Assembly (NCBI GenBank): GCA_030737875.1
Contig: CM060915.1
Coordinates: 364,619,863 to 364,683,862, forward strand
Direction: 5' to 3'
Length of the DNA stretch: 64,000 bases
Source: Allium sativum
Taxonomy: Eukaryota > Streptophyta > Magnoliopsida > Asparagales > Amaryllidaceae
Below the pieces are notes generated by a model. It was not told the origin of the DNA and did no database searches. It was given only the letters and a program-made list of their open reading frames with translations. Position numbers and translations under genes: made by a program. The number at the start of each line of letters is the position of its first letter. Positions within the stretch are counted from its first letter, which is position 1. Of this stretch, positions 49,891 to 60,554 are shown piece by piece.

Positions 49891-50251
49891 ACCTGGAGTT
49901 TATTGTTTTAACCTAAACTCTCGATGCCCCTATTTTCCGCATGGGCAGCTAGTAGTTTTGGTTTTGCAGATTTATATTCACAGGATCCTGGTTTACAGCT
50001 GGAATGATATCCGGTTAGCTCTGTATCCGTATATCACCTTCAGTTGTGCTTTGTATTATTTTCCGCTGCTATGTAATTTATTGTAATCTCTGATATATAT
50101 CGAATGTAATTTGTTCAATTATACTCTGTATATTCTTGTATCTGATGGAATTGTTGTAATAGCAATGAAATGTTCTCCCGTCTGCGTTCTATTTTGTCTT
50201 GTACTCAACGCTATCCGCTCTTTCCCTCACGGGGAAGTTCGGGTCGTGTCA

Positions 50252-50432
50252 GTTTGGTATCAGAGCAAATCCTATTATTCCTCTCTTTTCAAACAAAGAA
50301 AAATTCTATTATTCCTCATCAAAGATATCCAGGCCAATAAACAACTATTCCAGATCGAACGTAGAGTTGATTAATCAAACCACTTTCGACTTTGTTCCTT
50401 TTCGGGGACGAAAAGTTTTAAGTGGGGGAGAT
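50252..50432 (+). mobile_element. Minimal centre of the giant-LTR element (181 bp)
   Basis: Holds only the PBS, about 90 bases of AT-rich text, a stretch matching 42196-42274 (GATCGAACGTAGAGTTGATT onward) and the polypurine tract 50420-50432. No coding potential. Confidence 0.85.
50255..50266 (+). other. Primer-binding site, exact
   Basis: TGGTATCAGAGC three bases after the LTR end at 50251. Confidence 0.95.
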
Positions 50433-50626
50433 TGTAATAACCCGGAAAATCTGAGCCAATTTAAAATTTTTATTTTGGCAATTTTAGCGAATTTTGAATA
50501 TTTAAAATAGATTATTTTAAATAATATCGACGAGAAATTTATTTTGAATATATTTAGAACGTATATATTATATACGTCGTCGTTAGAATATAAATATTTA
50601 TATATAATTATAAATAGAATTAAAAA
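50433..50626 (+). mobile_element. Giant LTR, copy 5, first ~194 bp only
   Basis: TGTAATAACCCGGAAAATCT and the following U3 text, breaking off at AATAGAATTAAAAATG near 50626. Related copies continue with GCGCGGTAGTTCG there. Confidence 0.85.
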
Positions 50627-51492
50627 TGCCTTAGCACTACGTTTCGCCGCCCTTTGGGGCGTAAGCGAGCCAACAAGTGACTCCATCGGACCCGGATCGT
50701 CCGATCTAACCGAGGCGCCTCGCAACAGCAACAACCACATAAGTCAAACTCGTCAGGGCGTGTAAAACCACTAACGCCACTTTTAGCTAGGAGGAAACGT
50801 AGGCCCTCCCTGAGGTCCTTTCTCCCGTTTCTGGTTCATACCGTGGTGTGAGGCTCACGATTTCATGTTATACACAAAGCTACGCCACACAGGCGGTGCT
50901 TTGATCATCACCACAAGACTTTGCTTTTCAATAGAAGCCCTGATCATTGCATCTTAGCATGCCACACAGACAATTCACGCCGTGCAATTGATGGCTATCA
51001 ATCACACAGAATGAATTCCAATGTCAGACACACATTCCATTTGCAAGTCCGTTCTGGGTCTGAACGAAACCAGAGGCACTAAATACCTCGCAAACCCATC
51101 GATCACCACATACGTCTGGACGATCACCACTCATTATCCATATTTCGGGATGCCTCCCAATCAGGACCTCGGTTACCATCCAAACGAGGTGAAGATCTCC
51201 GGTCTTCGACCACCGTCTTCATCTTCGATTTCTTATCGTCGATTCAGTTATTCAGAATGGGATAAACCCGGTCTTTCTGAGCAACTCGCGTATATAATAA
51301 ACAAGTGTTACACAAACACAACATACGCCTCATTCCAATTCATCAGTCACTAACCGTAAATTAATCAAGAGAATAATTCCCCAAATATTAACCCCGAAGG
51401 CCGAAACCAACATCAGATCAATATCCAGAAAACCATTCTGCTTAGTTAACCGACAGTTAGTTTCTAAATTTCACATTCATAGGGAAAGGTTC
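50627..51492 (-). mobile_element. Giant-family LTR fragment, minus orientation, left part
   Basis: The reverse complement follows giant LTR copies 2 and 4 from roughly 40300 back to 39600: TTGTGGTTGTTG/GAGGCGCCTCG, TGAGCCTCACACCACGG, AAAGCACCGCC, GAACGAAACCAGAGGCAC and CCGGTCTTCGACCACCGTC. It also carries the CCGAAGGCCGAAACCAACAT block seen in the LARD-like LTRs. It is cut at 50627 and split at 51492 by the chromovirus insertion. The part from 50627 to about 50700 has no clear counterpart. Confidence 0.75.
51488..51492. repeat. Left target-site duplication GGTTC
   Basis: GGTTC before the LTR start TGTAACACC. Exact copy at 62498-62502. Confidence 0.95.
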
Positions 51493-51888
51493 TGTAACAC
51501 CCCACACCCGCTATAGTCACTCACTAAGGGAATGCCATAGCATCGGTGGAGTATTTTTAGTGAGTATAGAACAGTAAAATTACAACAAGACAGATATAAT
51601 GTAATACTTGAAAATTTTAAAACATCATCTCATAGCAGCGGAAAGTAAAACATGTTTGGTTACATCATAAAACCATAACAAGAGTCAAGTACAAAATATC
51701 CATCCTGAATAAAATAAGTACATAATCCCACTACTCATAACAAATAGCCATAACAGAAAAGATAAGATAAGCTGAGCTCTACATCTACGGTCCAAGCTCC
51801 AAGAGATAGATAAAGCAAACTGATCAAAACCCACTAGCACTAGGCCCAACCTGAGGACCTGAAGGAAAAAGATAAAAACAACGGGGGT

Positions 51889-51902
51889 CAGACATAAGCC
51901 TG
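51889..51902 (-). other. Conserved LTR hairpin (sense CAGGC-TTAT-GTCTG)
   Basis: Five-pair stem with one G-U pair, followed by ACCCCCGTTG, about 396 bases from the LTR 3' end. Same in the other LTR at 59494-59507. Confidence 0.6.
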
Positions 51903-52949
51903 AGTGAACCCTATCTCCTTAATAATACAATTATTAAAGTAATTAGGGTATGATATGAACTCGGTATGGTATCTTTGGGGATAATTACTACACTAAGTTG
52001 CCCACGAACACAGGACGAACTAAGATAACCGTAAAGACGCATCTACCCACCCAAGGATAATTACTAACTGCACCACACCAGTTCTACCCACCAAGAGTAA
52101 TTCCTACTTAAAGGTTGATCCCACTAAGTGTACTTAGTAATTTTTCACCCGGTAGTTTCTTGTATCCCTACACAGGTGCCGTCTGCCCCTATTTTTACTA
52201 GGTGTACCCACTACCCCCAAGCGATCGGCTCCCTACCGTAGATACCCGTGCTGGTCCCACAAAAGGGGGTGTATCATTTCCCAAAGTGGCTACCATATAA
52301 TATCACTGTGCACGGCTTTATATCTACCCGATGCAACAACGACTTACCAACCAGCCCGGGTCCACACACGCATATGAAACCCGTTGATCCCGCGTTGCCA
52401 CCGCTAACCCGTTTTGGCCTCTTACAGTCAAGCCCAATATGCGTGTCCCGTCACCCGACAAGGGTCGAGCCTACAAAGATACGTTGGGATATTGGTTGAA
52501 ATGGGCCCCCACAAGCTACTACTTAAGCTTGTCGTTTAATCTAGTGCATCCCACTTAACCCTTTAACCATGTCCTCTTACATGTTATAAATCTTGGCTAA
52601 GTCCTTTAATCATATTTCAATTGCCACTTAGGGCACTCACTAGATTCCCACATGCCACCCATGGCACTTACTTAACCCCTTAATCATGTTTAATTACATG
52701 TTCCACCTTGGTTAAGTATTCTAATCGTATTCTCACATGCCACCCATGGCACTTACTTAACCCTTTTATCATGTTTAATTACATGTTCCACCTTGGTTAA
52801 GTATTCTAATCGTATTTTTCTATTGCCACCCAAGGCAACCCACTAGTCTCATCATGCCACCCCAAGGCACCCACTTAACCCCTCATGTCCCACTACATGC
52901 TAATATGGTTAAGTGTTTCTTAATTCATTAATTAAGATCATGACCTCAT

Positions 52950-53165
52950 AAAGACCTCCCACATTAGACCGTCTTTTATGACTGCTGGATATGCCGGTTG
53001 GTTCCGGGCAGACTTCTGTCATAAAAAGGGCCTAACCTCGTGTCTTTACTTTAATCATGTATTTAATTTATGACTAAGACCTCTCACATTGGGCCAATCA
53101 TTTGTAGCCGCTGGATGGCCGGTCGGTTCCGGGCAGACTTCCGCTACAAAAGGGTCCAACCTCGT
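52950..53165 (-). repeat. Tandem stem-loop modules with compensated stems
   Basis: Plus-strand text: copy one has TTTATGAC (52975-52982) and GTCATAAA (53018-53025), copy two TTTGTAGC (53101-53108) and GCTACAAA (53143-53150). Both enclose GCTGGAT, GCCGGTYGGTTCCGGGCAGA and CTTC. Three stem positions differ between copies, and all three are matched by a change on the partner strand. Same pair in the other LTR at 60555-60770. Confidence 0.75.
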
Positions 53166-53699
53166 GTCTTAGTTGATTAATTAATCCTAATTAATCACCC
53201 CCATATTAATTATCCCTAATTAATATCAAATTTTCCATAACATGGGTAGACCTAACTCAATAGGTAAATTCCCATGGGGTAGACCTAACTTAATAGGTAA
53301 ATTCCCACTTATGGTAATTTATTTTTATTGTATGCTTAATCATACCCAATCATATTTTTATTAACATATTTACCAACCCCATCGTTCCCCACGTAAATCG
53401 TTCTCATTTCATGACATAAATAAGGGGAAGATCATTACAAATATCATGGGTTTAGCATACAACTTTGTCATGGGTTAAGAGGATGTCAACTTGCATATAT
53501 GAGCATATATTAACCCAACTACATTTAACCCAAACTTGCATATTATCAAACATGTGTCTTACATAACATGTTGCATATGAACTTACATATCATCAAACAT
53601 GTGATTTGCATAACATGTAGAACTTGCATTTTAGCATATACTTAACTTGCATAAGCACTCACATATTTGCATAAGCATTCATATACTTGCATAAGCTTG

Positions 53700-54130
53700 C
53701 ATATCATGTTAAACTTGCATTTCAACATATACATAACTTGCATAAACATTCACATACTTGCATAGGCTTGCATATTATGTTAAACTTGCATTTCAACATA
53801 TACATAACTTGCATAAACATTCACATACTTGCATAGGCTTGCATATTATGTTAAACTTGCATTTCAACATATACATAACTTGCATAAACATTCACATACT
53901 TGCATAGGCTTGCATATTATGTTAAACTTGCATTTCAACATATACATAACTTGCATAAACATTCACATACTTGCATAGGCTTGCATATTATGTTAAACTT
54001 GCATTTCAACATATACATAACTTGCATAAACATTCACATACTTGCATAGGCTTGCATATTATGTTAAACTTGCATTTTAACATATACATAACTTGCATAA
54101 ACATTCATATACTTGCATAAGATGTTAAAC
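53700..54130. repeat. 71-bp tandem repeat, six units
   Basis: Units contain TTAAACTTGCATTTCAACAT, ATACATAACTTGCATAAACA and CATAGGCTTGCATATTATG. The other LTR has five units (61305-61655). The one-unit difference explains the LTR length difference. Confidence 0.95.
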
Positions 54131-54962
54131 ATGCATATAAGCATATACATGACTTGCATAAGTACTCACATACTTGCATAACATGTTTGCATAATGGATC
54201 CATATTCACTTAGTGTTTTGCATCATAAACATCATGAAACAACTTGCATAAAAATATCATGATTACATATTATGAAACTTGCATGTCATAAGGCATATAA
54301 CTTGCAAAACACATAATATTCACTACATCAAGCTTGCATAAATATATGGATCCACAAACATAGCCATACTTTATCACATCTTATCATAATCAATTCAATA
54401 ATTGATTATTAAGGGGATAGAAGCTCACCAAAACAAGATTAGCAAGTTAAATGAAGCAAATCCCAATGATTAAGTAGAAGAAGATGTAGATTAGCTTGCA
54501 AACCCTCTTAGGATTTTTAGTGGAGGCTCTCCAATTTTCTAAGTGGTGGCATAATGGCCTTAGATCTATTTTTGGTAAGGATAAAGGGGGGTATTAGGGT
54601 GTATATATAGATTAGTTAGATGTTTTAGGACCATAGGATATACCCTAGAACCAATCCTAGCCTTTAAAGCATGTCTTGGGGAAGAAGTCAAGTGTAGGAA
54701 CCATTTAGGGCCAAAAAAAAACAGCCCAAAACTCATCCCGGGCCTCAAAACATGAGCAGTTTTCGTTTTTGATTTTTCGTGAAACTTTGACGGGCCATAA
54801 CTTGGTCATACGGACTCCGATTTACGAAAACTCGGACTCTATTTCGCGTATTTTTCCGAGACGAACGCAATGGCACAACCCGTTTCCCCTGATTCAGAAT
54901 ATTAAATTTAATTCTGCTCTGATTTATGTTATAACAAGTTATTTAACATACGGGGTGTTACA

Positions 54963-54975
54963 TTCTCCCCTACTT
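54963..54975 (-). other. Polypurine tract of the young chromovirus
   Basis: Sense AAGTAGGGGAGAA directly before the 3' LTR. Confidence 0.9.
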
Positions 54976-55477
54976 AAAGGATTTCGTCCCCGAAATCTCT
55001 AAGTCAAGAAGAACGTATCCTACCAACCAAACAACCATCTACTCAACCATCAAACACTGGCATCCATTGTCCTTAAACAGTTTCTAATGATGTATGAGCA
55101 TATGCAAAAAGTGTGTGTATATGTTCCCTATCTAATGTATGAACATATGCAAACCATGATAGTGCCATGCATCCATTATGTATGCGAGCGAACCCTATCG
55201 ACACATACAATATCTACATGAGTGCACAATCATTTACCAAAATGCATCATCCATGTGATAACACAACCATTATACATCCATAAATATATCTTCCTACACA
55301 CAATTTTATGCAATATGCAATATGAAGTGACTGAGCCGATCTAGTGCCTAGAGTGTGTGTATATGCATCCACGAGCAACCATTAGCAAACACTTGCATCC
55401 ACTTGCATCCATCAACCATAACATGTCTCAAACACATGTTTCAACCATAGGTTTACCCTATCTAAAGGTCAAAAGTA
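54976..55477 (-). other. Non-coding 3' part of the internal region
   Basis: About 500 bases between the end of the integrase frame and the polypurine tract. It begins, in plus-strand order, with AAGGATTTCGTCCCCGAAAT, the conserved text before Tekay-type polypurine tracts. No gene seen. Confidence 0.7.
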
Positions 55478-55876
55478 CTAACGAGAGGACATACTAAGAA
55501 TAAGATAAGCACAAGATATGTGATGAAGGAGAAGCAAAAGGATATACCCTCCGAAAGAAAAAGGGTACCTCGAACGCATCTTCGCTTCCGTCTCCCAGGT
55601 AGCGTCACTCTCTTCATCTCCCCTTTGTACTTTGACTAGTTGAACCTCTCTGTTTCTCAGCTTCCAAATCTCTGACCCAAGGATGCAAGTAGGAGCTCGT
55701 CGAATCGTCGCATCACGCTCTGCTTCCACTTCTCTAAGCAAACTCGGCTCTACCACCTCTGCGGTCTCATGTAGGCACTTCCTCCCATAGAATACATCAC
55801 TAAGTCTGTCGGGCAACTCCGCCAATGGAAGATGCTCCTCCCATGTACCTCCAAAATCCAAGATACATAGCCTCAT
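55478..55876 (-). pseudogene. Integrase C-terminus and chromodomain, internally deleted
   Basis: This frame starts inside the integrase core ([17 protein letters not shown]) and jumps to VFYGRKCLHETAEVVEP. It then reaches the Tekay-type chromodomain with LRNREVQLVKVQRGDEESDA, then TWETEAKMRSRYPFSF, where relatives have W after VQ and LF at the end. The stretch that normally carries the GPY/F module and the HNVFHVS box (more than 100 residues) is missing. A frameshift near 55870 separates it from the catalytic core. The tail after FSFGG (leucine-rich) runs into non-coding sequence. Confidence 0.85.
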
Positions 55877-56477
55877 AAAGGTCTTCTAAAACATGATTCA
55901 CCCTCTCAGTCTGGCTATCCGTCTGAGGATGATATGCGGTACTCATACCCAACTGAGTCCCTACCGCCTCTTGCGAATTCTTCAAAAACTCTCTAGTGAA
56001 GATAGGATCTCGATCACTCACTATGCTAGAGGGTACCCCATGTAATCGAACTATCTCTCGAAGATATACTGAAGCTAGCCATGGAGCAGTCCTCTTGCTC
56101 TTCATAGGTATGAAATGGGTGCTCTCAGTAAGTCTATCTACCCCCACCCAAATTCCTGTATTACCCTTCCTCGACCTGGGTAACCCGTCAATAAAATCCA
56201 TCGAGATGCTATCCCACTTCCATTGCGGAACCTCCAATGGGTGAAGCAACCCACCTGGTTTCCTTTGCTCCGCCTTCACTTGCTGGCACACCTAACATAG
56301 AGCGACATACTCGGCCACATCTTTCTTCATACCAGCCCAGAAGAAAACCCTCTTCATGTCTTGGTACATCTTATCCCCACCGGGATGAATGGTTATCCTA
56401 GAACGGTGTGCGTCATCAAGAATAGCTTTCCTCAAACCCTCGTCTTGCGGTACACCAAGTCTACCGTCTCTACGCAA
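55800..56477 (-). pseudogene. Integrase zinc finger and catalytic core
   Basis: The HHCC finger reads DAHRSRITIHPGGDKMYQDM ... VALC, then a TAG stop, then [14 protein letters not shown]. The core follows in the same frame with DDE residues visible: D in [15 protein letters not shown] in [11 protein letters not shown] in [12 protein letters not shown]. The single nonsense codon (56291) sits between the third and fourth zinc ligands. After LEDL the frame shifts and reads [14 protein letters not shown] instead of the [13 protein letters not shown] sequence found in the next frame. Function in the parent: insertion of cDNA. Inactive here. Confidence 0.9.
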
Positions 56478-56945
56478 ACACCCCTATCGTCTAGGGTGTT
56501 CCTACTCAAATGGCTGGACGACTCCCCCCTTATGAGCTTCTCTATCAACTCAACCAACTGTGGGTCGTCCCTCTGTGCTCTTCCAATCCACCCCAAAAGA
56601 GTAGGTCTAACCAAGGAGGCTAGCAAACCGGGTACAAAGTCAATGGAAGGTCTAAAGTCAAACTTAGAAATAAACTCTAAGCTCCGTCGTTCAACGAACA
56701 ATGAACTCAAGGACAACCTTTTTCTTCTTAAGGCGTCTGCTACCATGTTACCCTTACTCATAGGATGCTAAGGATCCCATCCACTTTTGTTGTCCTAAGA
56801 CTATGCACTCGAAGAGTCTCCAACACTTCCCTAAGATGTAGGGCATGCTCTTCTCCACCAGGATATCATCCAAAATCATCATAACCGTCTCCCACGCAGA
56901 CCACCCTAGTCGAATTCGGCATCCCCCAAATGCAAGCCCCAAAGG
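56432..56945 (-). pseudogene. RNase H end and linker to integrase
   Basis: From 56761 the frame reads GNMVADALRRKRLSLSSLFV, a mutated form of the VADALSRK end of RNase H, then the FDFRPSIDFVPGLLASL linker also seen in the other chromovirus. A frameshift near 56480 moves the rest to the frame of RRDGRLGVPQDEGLRKAILD. Most of RNase H itself is missing: the sequence goes from the RT thumb at about 56760-56900 almost directly to VADALRR. Confidence 0.75.
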
Positions 56946-57745
56946 CCTAAACCAATATCAGACAAACACCCAAGGGATACCTCCTTCGGATTCAGACGAC
57001 CTACGTGAGATGATACAAATAAAAATGGCTAATTAATTACGCCCTTGACCAATTCTGGATGTTCTCGCCAGTCTCGTTCCAAAACCGTCGTTTATTCTAT
57101 ACTGGCTCTGCTCAGCCTATTGAGCACATACGAAAACTTATTTCGTTCCTAGAAAAGACCAAAATGTCATCCATAAAGACCATCACAACTTATTTAGGTA
57201 CTCCTTGTACACCCTTCTCATCAAATTAACCAAACATGCGGGGCGTATGTCAAACCAAATGGCATCACCAGCCACTCATAAAAGAAATCATCTGGAGTCC
57301 TAAAGGCAGTCTTTTCTATGCTATCCTCAGCCACTCTCGACTGATGAAATCCCGTGGCTAAGTCTTACTACAAAAATACTGAGGCGCCAACCAACCGATC
57401 AAAGAGATCATCAATCCTTGGCAATGGGTGTCTATTCTTCTTTGTGAGTTTCTGTAGTTCTCTTTAGCCTACACAAAGTCTGAGGGACCCATCCGCCTTC
57501 ATAACAAAACTACTGGAGCGCCCCACTCCGATATACTTCGTCTTATGGACCCCTTTTTAAGCAAATCGCCTACTTACTTATGGAGTTCCCTCCTCCCACT
57601 AGGAGCCATGTGGCACACTGGCCAAGATACTGGTTTAGCATTATCCACCAGATATATTCGGAAGTCAATCTCCCGCTTCGGAGGTAAGCCCTTCACCTCC
57701 TCAAACACATCCGGGTATTCCTGGACCACTCTAACAGATCGCAGA
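56946..57745 (-). pseudogene. Reverse transcriptase, riddled with stops and shifts
   Basis: Recognisable pieces in order on the minus strand: the RSISEWGAPVV-like text near 57510-57545, the pieces [20 protein letters not shown] and [17 protein letters not shown] near 57260-57365, and FMDDILVFS near 57165-57195. The catalytic box therefore reads MDD instead of the usual VDD, with both aspartates kept. Several stops and small indels separate these pieces, so no product is possible. Compare the nearly intact RT at 19691-21700. Confidence 0.8.
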
Positions 57746-57936
57746 CTCTAGACCAACGTGTCAAGCGATTCTAGATACCTTAGCATAACAGATTCTATGG
57801 GATTACAAGAGATCTCAAGAGTGTCACCCAAGCGGCCCATAAGCCTAACAACTCTCCCCCCCCCAAAATCAAGAACGGCACCCCTACTGGATAACCAGTC
57901 CATGCCCACTAACCCATAGCCCGTGAAGCCCAACAA
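57746..57936 (-). pseudogene. Protease-RT linker
   Basis: YGLVGMDWLSSRGAVLDFGG matches the VILGMDWLS...AVLDC box that follows the protease in gypsy pol, here with the tryptophan kept. The frame is short (62 codons) and offset from the protease remnant upstream. Confidence 0.75.
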
Positions 57937-58043
57937 GCATCACATCTAAACCCAACGCTAAGTATAGGAACTTTCAAACCCAAACACATCATGGAGCCCA
58001 ATTGGGTTTGAAACAACTAAGGGATCATCTACCAACTGGTGTC

Positions 58044-58901
58044 TCAGTGCAGTGACTCTACTAGTAATGATGAGATAAACGAACTCAATGTGTCAAAATC
58101 ATACAAAGTACGGACAGGATGATTGATCAGAAAAACTAGACTTTCAATAGAAGTAGTTCTACCTCTTTCCCGAATCGCGAGAGCCTGTACTTGCCCCCTA
58201 GCCTGACCTGGTGCCACATGAGCTTGCACCAGTCCTCCTGAGGTAGACCCCGTCCCTTGCTCCTTCTTTGGACAGTTTTTCATCAGATGCCCTGCTTCGC
58301 CACAGTGGAAGCAGCCAGTCTTAGTCTTCTTGCGACAATCTTTGTTTAGGTGGCCGAGTGTCCCACAATTGAAGCACCTCTTCTTTCCCTTGCCACCGTT
58401 GCCCTTCCCACCTTTGTTTTGCTGCTGCTGTTGAGGTCTCTTCTGATCTCCTTTCTTCTCGGGTGCTTTACTAGCATTGGGACCCTTCTCTTCCTTATGC
58501 ATATTTTCTTCTGCTTTTGAGAGAAACCTTGCCTCAAACCTATGCCTGAAATCCACCCAAGAGTCAATCGGGCGTTCTCCATTAGTGACCTCCCACCAGA
58601 ACGAGGCCTCTCCTTCCATTAACCAAGCGGCCAACCCGACTTTCTTTCCCTCTTCTACTTCCAAGATTTCCATCAATTCTTCCGTCTCATTAAGCCAATC
58701 CCTAGCTCCCACAAAAGGTTTTCCTCCCATAGCCTTAAACTTCCTACAAGTCATAGCAAAAGTATCCGCGCGAGGAGAAACGAGTGCAACGGGTGGAGGA
58801 GGAACATTTGCTGGACCTGCAGCGGCGGCCCTAGCCTCTAACAACCTCCTATACCATACTGGTACCGCTACACTATCCGGAAGATAAAGATCTTCAGCCA
58901 T
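58044..58901 (-). pseudogene. gag with double zinc knuckle, fused to a protease stub
   Basis: The start is the ATG at 58901 (MAEDLYLPDS), 183 bases from the PBS; an in-frame ATG at 58928 is also possible. The N-terminal gag core is readable (FVGARDWLNETEELMEILEV, LAAWLMEGEASFWWEV, WVDFRHRFEARF) but its second half, the FF.L.QG..SV.EY part of relatives, is missing. A lysine- and glutamine-rich linker leads to two CCHC knuckles (CFNCGTLGHLNKDC, CFHCGEAGHLMKNC). The frame then enters the protease (VFLINHPVRTLYDFDTLSSF), where DTGAS has become DFDTLSS, and ends at a stop. Confidence 0.9.
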
Positions 58902-59083
58902 GCTGAGACGAAAAAGGGAAAGATTCAAAACGGAGAATTTGAGAGATAAAGGTATGGCTATCGGGGATTATGCTTTTCTTTCAAAAACTTTTCTTTTAAA
59001 AGACATGTTTTTGAAAATATTTCTTCCAAAAATGTTTTTAGAAAAATAGTTTTCTAAAACTTTTATCTGTTCTGGTAACCTTT

Positions 59084-59095
59084 GCTCTGATACCA
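59084..59095 (-). other. Primer-binding site of the young chromovirus
   Basis: Plus strand GCTCTGATACCA, sense TGGTATCAGAGC, two bases inside the 5' LTR. Confidence 0.95.
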
Positions 59096-59493
59096 CGTGT
59101 AACACCCCACACCCGCTATAGTCACTCACTAAGGGAATGCCATAGCATCGGTGGAGTATTTTTAGTGAGTATAGAACAGTAAAATTACAACAAGACAGAT
59201 ATAATGTAATACTTGAAAATTTTAAAACATCATCTCATAGCAGCAGAAAGTAAAACATGTTTGGTTACATCATAAAACCATAACAAGAGTCAAGTACAAA
59301 ATATCCATCCTGAATAAAATAAGTACATAATCCCACTACTCATAACAAATAGCCATAACAGAAAAGATAAGATAAGCTGAGCTCTACATCTACGGTCCAA
59401 GCTCCAAGAGATAGATAAAGCAAACTGATCAAAACCCACTAGCACTAGGCCCAACCTGAGGACCTGAAGGAAAAAGATAAAAACAACGGGGGT

Positions 59494-59507
59494 CAGACAT
59501 AAGCCTG
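59494..59507 (-). other. Conserved LTR hairpin, 5' LTR copy
   Basis: Identical to 51889-51902. Confidence 0.6.
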
Positions 59508-60554
59508 AGTGAACCCTATCTCCTTAATAATACAATTATTAAAGTAATTAGGGTATGATATGAACTCGGTATGGTATCTTTGGGGATAATTACTACACTA
59601 AGTTGCCCACGAACACAGGACGAACTAAGATAACCGTAAAGACGCATCTACCCACCCAAGGATAATTACTAACTGCACCACACCAGTTCTACCCACCAAG
59701 AGTAATTCCTACTTAAAGGTTGATCCCACTAAGTGTACTTAGTAATTTTTCACCCGGTAGTTTCTTGTACCCCTACACAGGTGCCGTCTGCCCCTATTTT
59801 TACTAGGTGTACCCACTACCCCCAAGCGATCGGCTCCCTACCGTAGATACCCGTGCTGGTCCCACAAAAGGGGGTGTATCATTTCCCAAAGTGGCTACCA
59901 TATAATATCACTGTGCACGGCTTTATATCTACCCGATGCAACAACGACTTACCAACCAGCCCGGGTCCACACACGCATATGAAACCCGTTGATCCCGCGT
60001 TGCCACCGCTAACCCGTTTTGGCCTCTTACAGTCAAGCCCAATATGCGTGTCCCGTCACCCGACAAGGGTCGAGCCTACAAAGATACGTTGGGATATTGG
60101 TTGAAATGGGCCCCCACAAGCTACTACTTAAGCTTGTCGTTTAATCTAGTGCATCCCACTTAACCCTTTAACCATGTCCTCTTACATGTTATAAATCTTG
60201 GCTAAGTCCTTTAATCATATTTCAATTGCCACTTAGGGCACTCACTAGATTCCCACATGCCACCCATGGCACTTACTTAACCCCTTAATCATGTTTAATT
60301 ACATGTTCCACCTTGGTTAAGTATTCTAATCGTATTCTCACATGCCACCCATGGCACTTACTTAACCCTTTTATCATGTTTAATTACATGTTCCACCTTG
60401 GTTAAGTATTCTAATCGTATTTTTCTATTGCCACCCAAGGCAACCCACTAGTCTCATCATGCCACCCCAAGGCACCCACTTAACCCCTCATGTCCCACTA
60501 CATGCTAATATGGTTAAGTGTTTCTTAATTCATTAATTAAGATCATGACCTCAT

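Larger units (their letters stand above)
43584..50251 (+). mobile_element. Giant LTR, copy 4, complete (6,668 bp)
   Basis: Starts TGTAATAACCCA, ends GGTCGTGTCA and is followed by an exact PBS. It is colinear with copy 1 over 4.7 kb and with copy 2 on both sides of that copy's deletion, so the length is native and not due to an insertion. Contents: U3 0.9 kb, TATA 44483, GC-rich leader to about 44930, GATGCAGACGGTGCTTAG at 45718-45735, TGTGTTGA repeats 46430-46570, 27-bp array 46947-47360 and hairpin 49877. At 6.7 kb it is longer than LTRs usually reported for plant gypsy elements. Confidence 0.85.
51493..54962 (-). repeat. 3' LTR of the young chromovirus (3,470 bp)
   Basis: Plus strand starts TGTAACACCCCACACCCG and ends GGGGTGTTACA. 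Contains hairpin 51889-51902, paired stem-loop modules 52950-53165, a 71-bp tandem array 53700-54130 with six units, and U3 text CCGAGACGAACGCAATGGCA near 54860. The 83-codon frame at 52248-52499, repeated at 59853-60104, is LTR sequence, not a gene. Confidence 0.95.

Noticed and set aside
52248..52499. Identical 83-codon frame present twice (also 59853-60104)
   Set aside because: Both copies lie at the same place in the two LTRs of one element; identity reflects LTR duplication. No domain and wrong strand for the element.
53700..54130. CRISPR-like array of 71-bp repeats
   Set aside because: Units are directly contiguous with no unique spacers, vary in number between the two LTRs and lie inside a plant LTR.
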